Assembly: GCA_937146725.1 (NCBI GenBank)
Contig: CAKZRU010000145.1
Coordinates: 1 to 62,946 of the forward strand
Source of the DNA: an uncultured Myxococcales bacterium
Lineage (GTDB): Bacteria > Myxococcota_A > Bradymonadia > UBA7976 > VGTA01
Direction of reading: 5' to 3'
Length of the DNA stretch: 62,946 nt
Position numbers and translations under genes: made by a program. Of this stretch, positions 45,731-54,456 are shown piece after piece (positions within the stretch are counted from its first letter, which is position 1; each line of letters starts with the position of its first letter). Below the pieces are notes generated by a model. That model was not told the origin of the DNA. It saw only the letters and a program-made list of their open reading frames with translations, and did no database searches.

Positions 45731-47620
45731 ATGAAACGTTCACCGCTATTGGTTTTATTGGCTCAACTTCTATCACCTTTAATGAGTGTAAGTGATTATA
45801 AGCGCGCTTTGAGCCTTTTAGGCTTAAGTTTAATCATAGCTGGGTTTGAAATTGTGCTGACTTTATCTTTTGCCAATTTAGCCCAAATCCTAAATCCCAC
45901 TACTGACACACAATCCCCCTCAGTCATTGTCGATTTGCTACATTATATTTCTGATCTACTTTGGTCTCAAATCGGTATTCAGCAAGGACTTTTGTTGAGT
46001 TGCTTAGCCTTACTTGTTGCTGTACTCTTAATCAGAGCCGGTCTACAGTTGTTTTACCAATGGCATTTAAGTCGTTTTTCCGAAACTCTTGGCCTAAAAA
46101 GCCGACTCAGAATCTTTCGCTTATACCAACACGCACCAAGCTTATGGCTTGAACATACCGGACTTGCAGAACTTAATTTTAATATCACGGCCTCAATGAG
46201 TGTGACTTCTATGAGTTCACAAAGTCTCAGCTTATTGAGTAATACCCTTGTTTTAATCTTCTTATTGGGCGCTTTAGTTTTCTCTAGCCAACATTATTCA
46301 ATCATCTTTGTGACTTTGTTATGCTTCACTGCAATCATCTTAGTGCAATCATTAAAAAAGAAGATCAAACTTAATGCGGACACCATTATCGCCCATGAGT
46401 TATCAGTCGCCCAACTGGCCCATGATACATTGCAAGGACTTAAGCCACTTCGCTTAGCTCAAAAAGAAGCTTTTAGTTATGATCAGTTTAGCCATGCTTT
46501 ACATGGTCTGCTTCAGGCTAAATTAACCCAAGGTCTTTTAAGCCGTTTACCTAGTTTAAGTTTAGAGTTTTTAGGCTTTTTATCACTCTTTATCTGCGCT
46601 TTTTTTTATAGCTCAGTCATCACTCTTCCAACCACTCAAATCGCTCATATTCTTGCCTTATTAGCCGCGATTGCTTGGCGAGCCTTACCTGTGATTAATC
46701 AAAGCCTCAATGCATACACGGCCCTAAGATTAAATCAAACTTACTTGGAGCGTATCTTAAAGCTTTTTGAGGCTGAGCAACGGTTTCAACATCAAAAGCA
46801 AGTGAGTCAACACATTCGTTTTAGTGCTTTACCTAATATTGCTGCTAATCCTTTTGTCGATTCTACGCAAACAACAGACTTAAGCTTTATCCAAGCTCTT
46901 CATATCAAAGGGTTAAGTTTTTCGTATCCACAAGCCCAATCCAACGCATTGCACCGTATTGATTTAACGATTAAAAAAGGTCAAAAGCTTGCTTTAATCG
47001 GTGACTCTGGTGCGGGCAAAAGTACTCTTGCTCAGTTATTGGTTGGTCTTTTTCAAGCCGAACAGGGTCACATCTTCATTGATCACCAAGAATTAAATCT
47101 TGAGAGTTTATATAGCTGGTTGCCTCAAGTGGGTTATGTTGCTCAGGACTCACATATTTTTAACTTAAGTCTAAAAGAAAACATTGCCCTCAGAGATCTT
47201 GGACAAACCATTGATATGGATAGAGTTCAGCAAGTATGTCACATGGCATGCATTAACTTTGTTTCTGAGCTAGAGCAAGGGTTTGAGACCAAGCTTGGTG
47301 AACATGGCTTTACTCTCTCCGGTGGGCAAATCCAAAGAGTGGCCCTTGCTCGAGCTTTATACCATCAGCCTCATTTATTGATCCTAGATGAGTCCTGTAA
47401 TGCCATTGACCTTGAGATGGAAAAACTCATTATAAGACGTTTATTACAAGATCAACAACTGACTCTTCTGGTGATTACCCACCGCTTGGAAATCTGCCAA
47501 GAGTTTACGGAATTGGCTTGGCTTAAAGAAGGTTCTTTATGTCAATTTGGACCAACCCAAGGCATTCTAAATGACTATCAAAAGTATCTTACTCAAAAGC
47601 ATAAAAAACAATCTCTTTAA
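45731..47620 (+). CDS. ABC exporter, MsbA-like half-transporter
   Basis: Six membrane helices fill the first 330 residues (LSLLGLSLIIAGFEIVLTLS, GLLLSCLALLVAVLLIRAGL, TLVLIFLLGALVFSS, FLGFLSLFICAFFYS). The ATPase domain has GDSGAGKSTLAQLL (Walker A), VGYVAQDSHIFNLSLKENIA (Q-loop), LSGGQIQRVALARAL (signature), LLILDESCNAIDLE (Walker B with catalytic Glu) and an H-loop (VITHRLEIC). This is a type IV exporter of lipids, peptides or glycan-lipids; beside gmd, fcl and a glycosyltransferase a lipid-linked glycan flippase is plausible. ATG 45731 is used; a TTG at 45716 is possible. Confidence 0.9.
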   Translation: MKRSPLLVLLAQLLSPLMSVSDYKRALSLLGLSLIIAGFEIVLTLSFANLAQILNPTTDTQSPSVIVDLLHYISDLLWSQIGIQQGLLLSCLALLVAVLLIRAGLQLFYQWHLSRFSETLGLKSRLRIFRLYQHAPSLWLEHTGLAELNFNITASMSVTSMSSQSLSLLSNTLVLIFLLGALVFSSQHYSIIFVTLLCFTAIILVQSLKKKIKLNADTIIAHELSVAQLAHDTLQGLKPLRLAQKEAFSYDQFSHALHGLLQAKLTQGLLSRLPSLSLEFLGFLSLFICAFFYSSVITLPTTQIAHILALLAAIAWRALPVINQSLNAYTALRLNQTYLERILKLFEAEQRFQHQKQVSQHIRFSALPNIAANPFVDSTQTTDLSFIQALHIKGLSFSYPQAQSNALHRIDLTIKKGQKLALIGDSGAGKSTLAQLLVGLFQAEQGHIFIDHQELNLESLYSWLPQVGYVAQDSHIFNLSLKENIALRDLGQTIDMDRVQQVCHMACINFVSELEQGFETKLGEHGFTLSGGQIQRVALARALYHQPHLLILDESCNAIDLEMEKLIIRRLLQDQQLTLLVITHRLEICQEFTELAWLKEGSLCQFGPTQGILNDYQKYLTQKHKKQSL

Positions 47621-47659
47621 TGACCCTCGTTCCCTAGAATAAGATGAATCAGCATAGAT

Positions 47660-48994
47660 ATGAGTCAAAAACAACCTAACAAGCTTATTGTCTGCGATCT
47701 GTGTTTAAGTAATGAAATCCATGAAACCATCAATCTTGGCTTTCTTTATGGACTAAGTTTAATAAGTCCTAAACAAGAAATTATTTTTTTTGCTGATCAA
47801 GGACACCAACGGGTAATCAAGGAAAATATCAATCATAAAGCTCTTGATTTAGAAGCGCTTAGCTATATCTCACTACCAGCAAACCTCAATTCAAGCATCA
47901 AAGGGTATTTAACTAGCTACCTAAGAATAAAGAGTATTTTAGATTACCAACTGCAACATAAAAGTGAACATCTACTCGTTTTATCATCGGTATCATTTCA
48001 AAGGCTTATTTTAAAAACCTTACTAACACTCAAAAAGTACCAGCATATCAACTGTACTTTTGTGATGCATGGAGATTTAGATGATTTAGTAAGTATTAAA
48101 CATAAAGATCAAGAAGTAGCAGGGACTTATTTTACTCATGTTGCAAATGCACAAAAGACTCAAGAAGTAGCAGGGACTTATTCAGGGACTTATTCAAACC
48201 TTAGAAAAAAGCTTATTCACCTATGTACCCCAAGTATAGACTTCAAAAAGCACCTACTCACCAATCACAGTCCACAAGTCCGTTATATCGTTCTTGCACC
48301 GCATATTCTTGATCGGCTTTCGGATGATCTGCCTCACCAAAGCTTGGGGTTTTATTATCTCCCTCATCCGGCGGTGTTTAGTGCTTCAGATCAACCTATT
48401 AAGGTGAAGCATCAGACTCAAAAGCAAAAGCTTAAATGTGCTATTTTTGGATATGGTAATCCTCCGGTATTAATGCAACTCAATCAAATATTAAGCAATC
48501 TTTGGCGGTTACAGAACCAATCTGATGACAAACAGTCAACCTTGGAAGATGCTCTTGAAATTAGGATTGTTGGAAGCAACCACCAAGGCGCTGAGTTTTT
48601 TCCTTGGGTCACCTCACCTATTACCCATAGGGCTCTGAGTCGTTTGGAAATGGAAAAACTAGCTGCTGACATTGACTTATTTTTAATTTTATATGAACCA
48701 CATCGCTATCAATTAAGCTGTAGTGGCTCAATTATTGAGGCCTTCTCTTATTTAAAACCAGTTTATCATTTAACTAATCCTTGTATTGATGGCTTTAATC
48801 CTAAAAGTTCTCCGATTGGGAAAAGCTTTGGTCACTTAGAGGCGCTTGCTCAGGCTTTAATACAGCTGATGAATAACCCCAAGCAAAAAGAAAAAGAGCT
48901 CAATCATTACAAAGCGAATATGCTCAAAGTACGTCCTCTTTTAGATATTCGACATAATCTACCTAAGCTAAAGCTCGCTTTAGGTCTGTCTTAA
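47660..48994 (+). CDS. Probable glycosyltransferase (GT-B-like) with EVAGTY insertions
   Basis: The protein has a two-domain alternating alpha/beta layout. The C-terminal half has GT-B-like features: KCAIFGYGNPPVLMQLNQIL, EIRIVGSNHQ, LAADIDLFLILYEPHRYQLS and a 'SGSIIEAFSYLKPVYHL' stretch like the acceptor-loop/nucleotide-binding region of family 4 enzymes, with a late LEALAQALIQLMNNPKQKE. The donor and acceptor are unknown. Residues 152-158 and 169-175 (EVAGTYF, EVAGTYS), plus SGTYS, come from two and a half copies of the dispersed palindrome and interrupt a loop. Context suggests transfer of fucose or another sugar to a surface glycan. Confidence 0.65.
   Translation: MSQKQPNKLIVCDLCLSNEIHETINLGFLYGLSLISPKQEIIFFADQGHQRVIKENINHKALDLEALSYISLPANLNSSIKGYLTSYLRIKSILDYQLQHKSEHLLVLSSVSFQRLILKTLLTLKKYQHINCTFVMHGDLDDLVSIKHKDQEVAGTYFTHVANAQKTQEVAGTYSGTYSNLRKKLIHLCTPSIDFKKHLLTNHSPQVRYIVLAPHILDRLSDDLPHQSLGFYYLPHPAVFSASDQPIKVKHQTQKQKLKCAIFGYGNPPVLMQLNQILSNLWRLQNQSDDKQSTLEDALEIRIVGSNHQGAEFFPWVTSPITHRALSRLEMEKLAADIDLFLILYEPHRYQLSCSGSIIEAFSYLKPVYHLTNPCIDGFNPKSSPIGKSFGHLEALAQALIQLMNNPKQKEKELNHYKANMLKVRPLLDIRHNLPKLKLALGLS
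48114..48128 (+). repeat. Dispersed palindrome, first copy in the glycosyltransferase gene
   Basis: AAGTAGCAGGGACTT, flanked TCAAG...ATT. It encodes EVAGTYF in frame. It lies exactly 51 bases (17 codons) before the second copy. Confidence 0.75.
48165..48179 (+). repeat. Dispersed palindrome, second copy in the glycosyltransferase gene
   Basis: It is identical to the first copy over 23 bases including flanks, and is followed by a partial third unit (CAGGGACTTATTC, 48183-48195). Confidence 0.75.
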
Positions 48995-49061
48995 ATCGCT
49001 TTAAGTTTTCAGTCTCAGCAAAATATGAAATATGAATCAAACTTAAGAATGGACTCAAGCC

Positions 49062-49616
49062 TTGCACTCCAAAAAGATTAAGCAATATAGTAAAAAACTC
49101 TCATGGCTATTGCGTCATGGAGCCCTGCAAGAAGGCGTACCTATGGATCCGGCCGGCTGGGTATCAGTGACAGCCACCTTGGAATACCTAAGTATCAGTC
49201 ATCAAGACCTTATGCTGGTTCTTCTTCAGAATAATAAAGCTCGTTTTGAACTCCAAAACAATAGGTTAAGAGCCTGCCAAGGACATTCCTTAGAGTCTTT
49301 ACCCATTACCCAAGAAGCTCTTGAGGATTCATGGTTTAAGTATGACTCAGAGTCGGACTCTATTTGGCATGCTACACAAAGACAATTTGTGGCTGCGATT
49401 AAAGCCAAAGGCCTACTTAGAGGTCAACGAAGCCATGTGCATTTGGCGAGTACTTTAGATAGTCCTGTGGGTAAGCGAGTGGGCGCTCCGGTATTAATCG
49501 AAGTGTCATGTCAAAAGTTAAGGGCAGAAGGATATGAAGTATTCCAAAGCTCAAATGGCGTGATACTTACTCGCCATGTCCCCGTAAATTGCATATTACA
49601 TATTAGAGATACCTAA
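49062..49616 (+). CDS. kptA: RNA 2'-phosphotransferase (Tpt1/KptA)
   Basis: Tpt1/KptA moves an RNA 2'-phosphate to NAD+, releasing ADP-ribose 1'',2''-cyclic phosphate. The catalytic set known from Runella slithera Tpt1 (Arg18-His19-Arg71-Arg119) is recognisable: LSWLLRHG (R18, H19), RLRACQGHS (R70) and RGQRSHVHLA (R123). The usual HGT is WHATQ here. The only start in frame is TTG 49062; an upstream stop lies 18 bases away and no ATG precedes residue 18. Bacterial targets are not established. It is 67 bases after the glycosyltransferase. Confidence 0.9.
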   Translation: MHSKKIKQYSKKLSWLLRHGALQEGVPMDPAGWVSVTATLEYLSISHQDLMLVLLQNNKARFELQNNRLRACQGHSLESLPITQEALEDSWFKYDSESDSIWHATQRQFVAAIKAKGLLRGQRSHVHLASTLDSPVGKRVGAPVLIEVSCQKLRAEGYEVFQSSNGVILTRHVPVNCILHIRDT

Positions 49617-49625
49617 AACTTATAC

Positions 49626-51329
49626 TCAAGAGAAGTAATAGCGATAACGCTCTTGGTGTAGGGTCGCATTGGGATGAAAACGAACTGTTAAATCGAGTAG
49701 GTTCTCTAGATCGGCACTCAAAATCTGTCCATCTTCTTCAAAATATTGGATAATTCTTGGGTGAGCTTCGATAATAACCTGTTGCCCATGCTTACTTTCA
49801 TCCTGAAGAATTTCTCGATAAATATTGTGACTAATCGTTTTAGGGCTTTTTAGAAAGCCGGTGCCTTGACAATAAAAACAGGGATCGCAAATACTTCTTA
49901 ATAATGAATCTCTGATACGGGTTCGAGTCATTTCAATCAGACCAAACTTACTAATCTTTGACACATTGGTTTTGGCACGATCTCGTTTGAGAGCATCGAC
50001 AAAGGCGGTGTGCACCTTATGGCTCATACTAGAGTTTTCCATATCGATTAAGTCTAGAATAATGATCCCACCTAAATTACGTAGTTGTAATTGATGAACC
50101 ACCTCATAGACAGCTTCGATATTGGTTCGGTAAATTGTTTCTTCAAAGTGCATTTTACCAACAAAACGTCCTGAGTTTACATCAATTGCGGTAAATGCCT
50201 CGGTTTGGTCAATCACTAAATACCCACCACTAGGAAGCCAAACCTGCCGACTTAACGCCCGATTAATTTCGGCTTCTATACCATATGACTCATACAAAGG
50301 CTCTGGTTCTTCGTATAAACGCAATTTGCTAATATATTCTGGCATAAAACGCTCAATAAAGACCTGTAACTCATCATGGATCGCTTGGTGATCTACCACA
50401 ATTTCACGTAGATTTGGTGTGATTAAATCTCGAGTTGTCTTAAGGGTTAAATTAAGATCTTGATAAAGGTTTGCGGGGGCGGTCATAGACTCCATTCGAG
50501 TCAAGACTTCATTCCACACGAGTCGAAGATAATTTAGGTCTTTACGAAGGTCATGCAGCGAACATCCTTCGGCCACCGTTCTAGCCACAAAGCCGCCTCC
50601 TTGTGGAATCAGCTCTGACAAGATTTCCTTAAGTCGTTCTCTTTCTTCTTCATTGGTGATTCGGCGGCTGACTCCAATATGTTCAACCAAGGGAATATAG
50701 ACCAAATAACGACCTGCGATTGAAATATGGTTGGTAACTCTTGCGCCCTTAGTAGAAATCGGGTCTTTCGATACTTGAACCATCAATTCCTGCCCTTCAT
50801 GCAGCAATTGTTGGATCGATCGTCCGGTATCGATATCGATGGTTTGAGTAAAGCTTGACTCCATCATTGTTGTATTTAAACGAGTATTATTTGTTTTAGA
50901 GATATGGCGCCCTTGTTCATCCGCAATATCATCTACATATAAAAAAGCGGCTTGTTTGAGACCAATATCTACAAAAGCGGCTTGCATACCGGGCAGTACT
51001 CTGACGACTCGTCCCTTATAGATATTACCTACTAAGGTTAAATCTTGGCTACGATCAAAAAAGAGCTCAGTGGGTACGTGATCATTTAAAAAGGCAATAC
51101 GTGTTTCATGATCATCGGCACTAATGATCAAAGAGCTTTCTTCGGGCTCAGAAAATGTAAGGCTTGGCCAATCTTCATCAACAGCAAACAAATCGGCCTC
51201 TTGATCTTGCGGAAGATCACTCGTTTCTACTTGTTCAGTTTCTGTTTGCTCAGTTTCTGTTTGCTCAGTTTCTGATTGCTCAGTTTCTGCTGTTTCTGCT
51301 TGCTCTGTGTCTGCTTTATGATCGCCCAT
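49626..51329 (-). CDS. rng: Ribonuclease E/G family protein
   Basis: This RNase G-sized enzyme processes rRNA and mRNA 5' ends. It has an S1-like domain (LVGNIYKGRVVRVLPGMQAA, FVDIGLKQAAFLYV), then GARVTNHISIAGRYLVYIPL and ISRRITNEEERERLKEI, and the DNase I-like catalytic region ending IIILDLIDMENSSMS with its metal Asp residues. A zinc-link candidate (CDPCFYCQGTGF) follows. The N-terminal 50 residues are an acidic repeat (ETEQT units) not present in most relatives. ATG 51329 is the only good start. Confidence 0.93.
   Translation of the reverse strand: MGDHKADTEQAETAETEQSETEQTETEQTETEQVETSDLPQDQEADLFAVDEDWPSLTFSEPEESSLIISADDHETRIAFLNDHVPTELFFDRSQDLTLVGNIYKGRVVRVLPGMQAAFVDIGLKQAAFLYVDDIADEQGRHISKTNNTRLNTTMMESSFTQTIDIDTGRSIQQLLHEGQELMVQVSKDPISTKGARVTNHISIAGRYLVYIPLVEHIGVSRRITNEEERERLKEILSELIPQGGGFVARTVAEGCSLHDLRKDLNYLRLVWNEVLTRMESMTAPANLYQDLNLTLKTTRDLITPNLREIVVDHQAIHDELQVFIERFMPEYISKLRLYEEPEPLYESYGIEAEINRALSRQVWLPSGGYLVIDQTEAFTAIDVNSGRFVGKMHFEETIYRTNIEAVYEVVHQLQLRNLGGIIILDLIDMENSSMSHKVHTAFVDALKRDRAKTNVSKISKFGLIEMTRTRIRDSLLRSICDPCFYCQGTGFLKSPKTISHNIYREILQDESKHGQQVIIEAHPRIIQYFEEDGQILSADLENLLDLTVRFHPNATLHQERYRYYFS
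51232..51291 (-). repeat. Four 15-bp repeats encoding ETEQT-type units
   Basis: Four 15-base units (TGCTCAGTTTCTGTT on the plus strand) encode ETEQT-like pentapeptides near the N-terminus of the RNase E/G protein. Confidence 0.85.
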
Positions 51330-51376
51330 AACTTACTTCTCTCTCATATTTTATATAGATCTTTAGGCATCGCAGT

Positions 51377-51739
51377 TTAATCTGCCGATGCATCAGATAC
51401 AACAGTAGCCATGTCTTCGCTTGCCCCTTGATCTAGTGACTCAACTTGCTCGTCCTCTGCTAAAAGCTTGCTGTCAGACTTGCTGTCAGACTTGCTGTCA
51501 GACTTATTATTAGAGCCCGAAGCATAACTTGCAGCCCCCGATGCATAGTTTGAGGCCCCCGAGCCATAACCTGAACTAGTTTGTGGCTCTCTTGGCATAT
51601 ACATCCCCCCATCAGCACTGTAGTCTTCTTGATAGGGAGGTAAATATTCTTGAGATGGGCTGTCGAGACAGGCCGAAAAAAATGCAGAACTTAAAAGGAA
51701 AAAAACGACTAAAGTTCTTTGTACATGGTGCGAAGTCAT
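51377..51739 (-). CDS. Small low-complexity lipoprotein
   Basis: A signal peptide (VQRTLVVFFLLSSAFFSAC) with lipobox FSAC is followed by about 95 residues of Tyr/Pro/Ser/Gly-rich and SDSK-repeat sequence with no recognisable domain. GAGGAAACTG precedes the ATG at 51739; an ATG at 51751 has no site. It is transcribed 45 bases downstream of hutI and may be in its transcript. Probably an exposed or periplasmic linker protein. Confidence 0.65.
   Translation of the reverse strand: MTSHHVQRTLVVFFLLSSAFFSACLDSPSQEYLPPYQEDYSADGGMYMPREPQTSSGYGSGASNYASGAASYASGSNNKSDSKSDSKSDSKLLAEDEQVESLDQGASEDMATVVSDASAD
51467..51502 (-). repeat. Three 12-bp repeats encoding SDSK
   Basis: CTTGCTGTCAGA is repeated three times (51467-51502) and gives KSDSKSDSKSDS on the coding strand. 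Confidence 0.85.
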
Positions 51740-51784
51740 CAGTTTCCTCATTTGTAATTAGTAAGTTTAACAATATTAAGGTCT

Positions 51785-53080
51785 TTACAATGACTGTAAG
51801 CGACCTTGAGTCCAAACTAAACTCGGTGTCAACATCCCTTGATGATAAAGGATTTCTCTGTAATCATCACAGGAAAAAGCAAGCATATCAGCAACAAATC
51901 CTGAAGATATTTGAGCTGTATTACTTAAACCTAAAGCATGAGCTGCTCTAAAAGTGATTCCAGCCCATACTTCAGCAGCACTTAACTTTTCTGCGGCCCC
52001 TAAAACACTTGCTTGCATTAACAAATGTCCCATTGGCGCTGAACCCGGATTCCAATCTGATGCAATCGCCAATGATAAGCCTAAATCAAGTGCTTCTCGA
52101 GCGGGTGTGTAAGGAATCCCTAAGCCAAGTGAAGCGCCTGGTAAAGCGACCGCTGTCACCTGAGCCGCTTTGAGTGCTTGTAAGTCAGCCGTACTTGTTG
52201 CTTCCAAGTGATCGGCGCTTTTAGCGCCAAGTTCAGCTGCAAGTCGAGCTCCTCCTTGAGAGAACTGATCCGCATGTACACAAATATCAAAGCCCATCGC
52301 TTGGGCATTTTGTAGGTATGGCCTAGCAATTTCGACCGGAAAGGCACTAGGTTCAACAAAAGCATCTACTCGTTGAGCAAGCTTTTCTTCTTTGACAATG
52401 GGTAAGATTTCATTAAGTACGACCTGTAAATATTCATGATGCTTAAAGGCTGACCCAACCTTAAACTCTGGCGGCACGACATGAGCAGCTAAACAGCTTG
52501 AAACGACCTGACTTAAGCCAGCATGAGCAAGCCTTTTGATCGCTCGCAACTGCTTAAGCTCATCTTGTACACTTAAACCGTAGCCACTTTTAATTTCAAC
52601 AGTCGTCACGCCTCGGGCTAAATGTTGTTTTAAGCGGGTAAGATTGAGCTCAAATAAGTCATCTTCACTCGCCGCCCGAGTATGTCGCATTGTATCTCTA
52701 ATCCCACCCCCACGAGCCGAGATTTCTTCATAACTGACCCCATTTAAGCGATCCGCATAATCTCGAGCTCTTGAGCCGGCATAGCAAATATGTGTGTGCG
52801 CATCTACTAGGCCCGGAGTTAGGGTCAAAGATTTAGGACAAGCCTTGCCTTGTTTTTCAAAGATCTCTTCCATTCTAACGATCGCAATGCTTTGAGTATC
52901 GGCATAAGCCTTTAACTCAGACCATAAACCTACTCGTTCAATCTTCTTACCATTGGTAATTACAGCGGCATTAGAAATGACTTCGAGTTGTTCATCAGCT
53001 AAGGGCCCATTCAAAGCCAAGCCTTTTAAACTTAAGATCTGACTAAAAGGGCCAATGAGTGTGCGCTTGTTCACTAACAT
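51785..53080 (-). CDS. hutI: Imidazolonepropionase
   Basis: HutI opens 4-imidazolone-5-propanoate to N-formimino-glutamate in histidine breakdown. Seen are TPGLVDAHTHICYAGSRARD (metal His-x-His), YADRLNGVSYEEISARGGG, TRLKQHLARGVTTVEIKSGY, CVHADQFSQGGARLAAELGA and AIASDWNPGSAPMG. Length 431 is slightly above the norm because of an N-terminal extension. The rest of the hut pathway (hutH, hutU, hutG) is absent from the window. It begins eight bases after the stop of the DegT gene. Confidence 0.95.
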   Translation of the reverse strand: MLVNKRTLIGPFSQILSLKGLALNGPLADEQLEVISNAAVITNGKKIERVGLWSELKAYADTQSIAIVRMEEIFEKQGKACPKSLTLTPGLVDAHTHICYAGSRARDYADRLNGVSYEEISARGGGIRDTMRHTRAASEDDLFELNLTRLKQHLARGVTTVEIKSGYGLSVQDELKQLRAIKRLAHAGLSQVVSSCLAAHVVPPEFKVGSAFKHHEYLQVVLNEILPIVKEEKLAQRVDAFVEPSAFPVEIARPYLQNAQAMGFDICVHADQFSQGGARLAAELGAKSADHLEATSTADLQALKAAQVTAVALPGASLGLGIPYTPAREALDLGLSLAIASDWNPGSAPMGHLLMQASVLGAAEKLSAAEVWAGITFRAAHALGLSNTAQISSGFVADMLAFSCDDYREILYHQGMLTPSLVWTQGRLQSL

Positions 53081-53088
53081 ATTTATAC

Positions 53089-54219
53089 TTAGGCGTGAGT
53101 TTTAAAAAAGGCCTCGACACTGTCGACTACATAATTAAAGTCTTCATCACTCAGTTCTGGATATACTGGTAAAGCCAAAACTTCCTTACAGGCTAATTCA
53201 GCGACAGGAAAGTCACCAGCTTGATAATTGAGGTTTTTAAAGCAGGGCTGAGTGTGCAAGGGGCTTGGATAATAGATCATGGTGCCAACTCCACGATCCT
53301 TTAAAAAGTCCTTGAGTGCATCTCGATGAGGCGTGCGAATCACATATTGATTGTAGACATGTTCTTCATGATTACGAGCAAAGGGCGTAAGCAGTTTATC
53401 TTCGGCAATTAAATCTAGTTGAGCAAAGGCTTGATTGTAGCGCCCGGCATTCGTTCGTCTTTGCTGGGCCCATTGATCTAAGAACTCAAGTTTAATATGC
53501 AAAATGACCGCTTGTAGAGCATCCAATCTAAAATTACCACCCACCAAGTGATGATGGTATTTTGGCTTACTTCCATGAACTCTCAGGATTTTCATTTTTT
53601 CAAGTAGAGTTTCATCACTGCCATATACAGCGCCTCCATCTCCAAAACCGCCTAGATTCTTAGACGGGAAAAAGCTTGTACAGCAGAGGTCTCCTAAGTG
53701 CCCGGTATGTTTACCTCTTAATTGAGCACCAAGTGCTTGAGCCGCATCTTCAATGATCGCTGGTCGTTGATCTTGGGGAAGATCATATAATGACCCAAGA
53801 TCTGCACTTTGTCCAAAGAGGTGAACCGGAATAATAGCTTTGGTACGTTCGGTAATCGCCGGTCTAACTAATTCTTCAGTCACATTAAAAGTTTGGGGGT
53901 CAATGTCTACAAAAACTGGAGTTGCCCCTAATCTAGCCACCACGCCTGCTGTGGCAAAAAAGCTTTTTGCTGGGATAATAACTTCATCACCAGGGCCTAT
54001 ATCTAATGCCATTAAGGCGACCAACAAGGCGTCCGTTCCGGAAGATACACCTATAACTGGTGGCAAGTCTAACCATTCACCTAAAGCACTTTCAAAAGCA
54101 GCGACCTTGGGTCCTAGAATAAAGTATTGACTATCCATAACCTCAGTCATGGCTTGCAAAGCTCGCTCTCGATATGAAGCTAACTGAGCTTTTAAATCTA
54201 GAATAGGAATAGAACGCAT
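53089..54219 (-). CDS. DegT/DnrJ/EryC1/StrS sugar aminotransferase
   Basis: This PLP enzyme transaminates nucleotide-linked ketosugars. It has VIGVSSGTDALLVALMAL, GDEVIIPAKSFFATAGVVAR, PVFVDIDPQTFNV, PVHLFGQSADL, IIEDAAQALGAQ (cofactor Asp) and SFFPSKNLGGFGDGGAV with the PLP Lys. C-terminal HEHVYNQYVIRTPHRD and YPSPLHTQPCF are usual. The substrate sugar is not inferable; gmd and fcl are about 9 kb away on the other strand. ATG 54219 follows GGTGATTC, a modest site. Confidence 0.93.
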   Translation of the reverse strand: MRSIPILDLKAQLASYRERALQAMTEVMDSQYFILGPKVAAFESALGEWLDLPPVIGVSSGTDALLVALMALDIGPGDEVIIPAKSFFATAGVVARLGATPVFVDIDPQTFNVTEELVRPAITERTKAIIPVHLFGQSADLGSLYDLPQDQRPAIIEDAAQALGAQLRGKHTGHLGDLCCTSFFPSKNLGGFGDGGAVYGSDETLLEKMKILRVHGSKPKYHHHLVGGNFRLDALQAVILHIKLEFLDQWAQQRRTNAGRYNQAFAQLDLIAEDKLLTPFARNHEEHVYNQYVIRTPHRDALKDFLKDRGVGTMIYYPSPLHTQPCFKNLNYQAGDFPVAELACKEVLALPVYPELSDEDFNYVVDSVEAFFKTHA

Positions 54220-54456
54220 GAATCACCAATCTTGTTCCATCAGGAGCAAGTCAACTTGAAAATTAAAAAGGCCAAACTAAATACAAATCTAACCGGCCAA
54301 ATCCGTTGGACAAAAGTTATCATTAAAGAGCTTGTAGCTAAAGCTCTACAAAGTATCTAAACATATTCTTAGAATACTCAAGTTTTTTAGCTAAATGATA
54401 GGGAGTTTTAAGCCATTTTTACTTGGCTAAACTCTGATTAAAGGCGATAGCATAAC

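Noticed and set aside
54220..54456. Terminator or small RNA between the DegT and DsbA-like genes
   Set aside because: TTGTAG/CTACAA gives a 6-bp stem with no T-run; nothing else is convincing.
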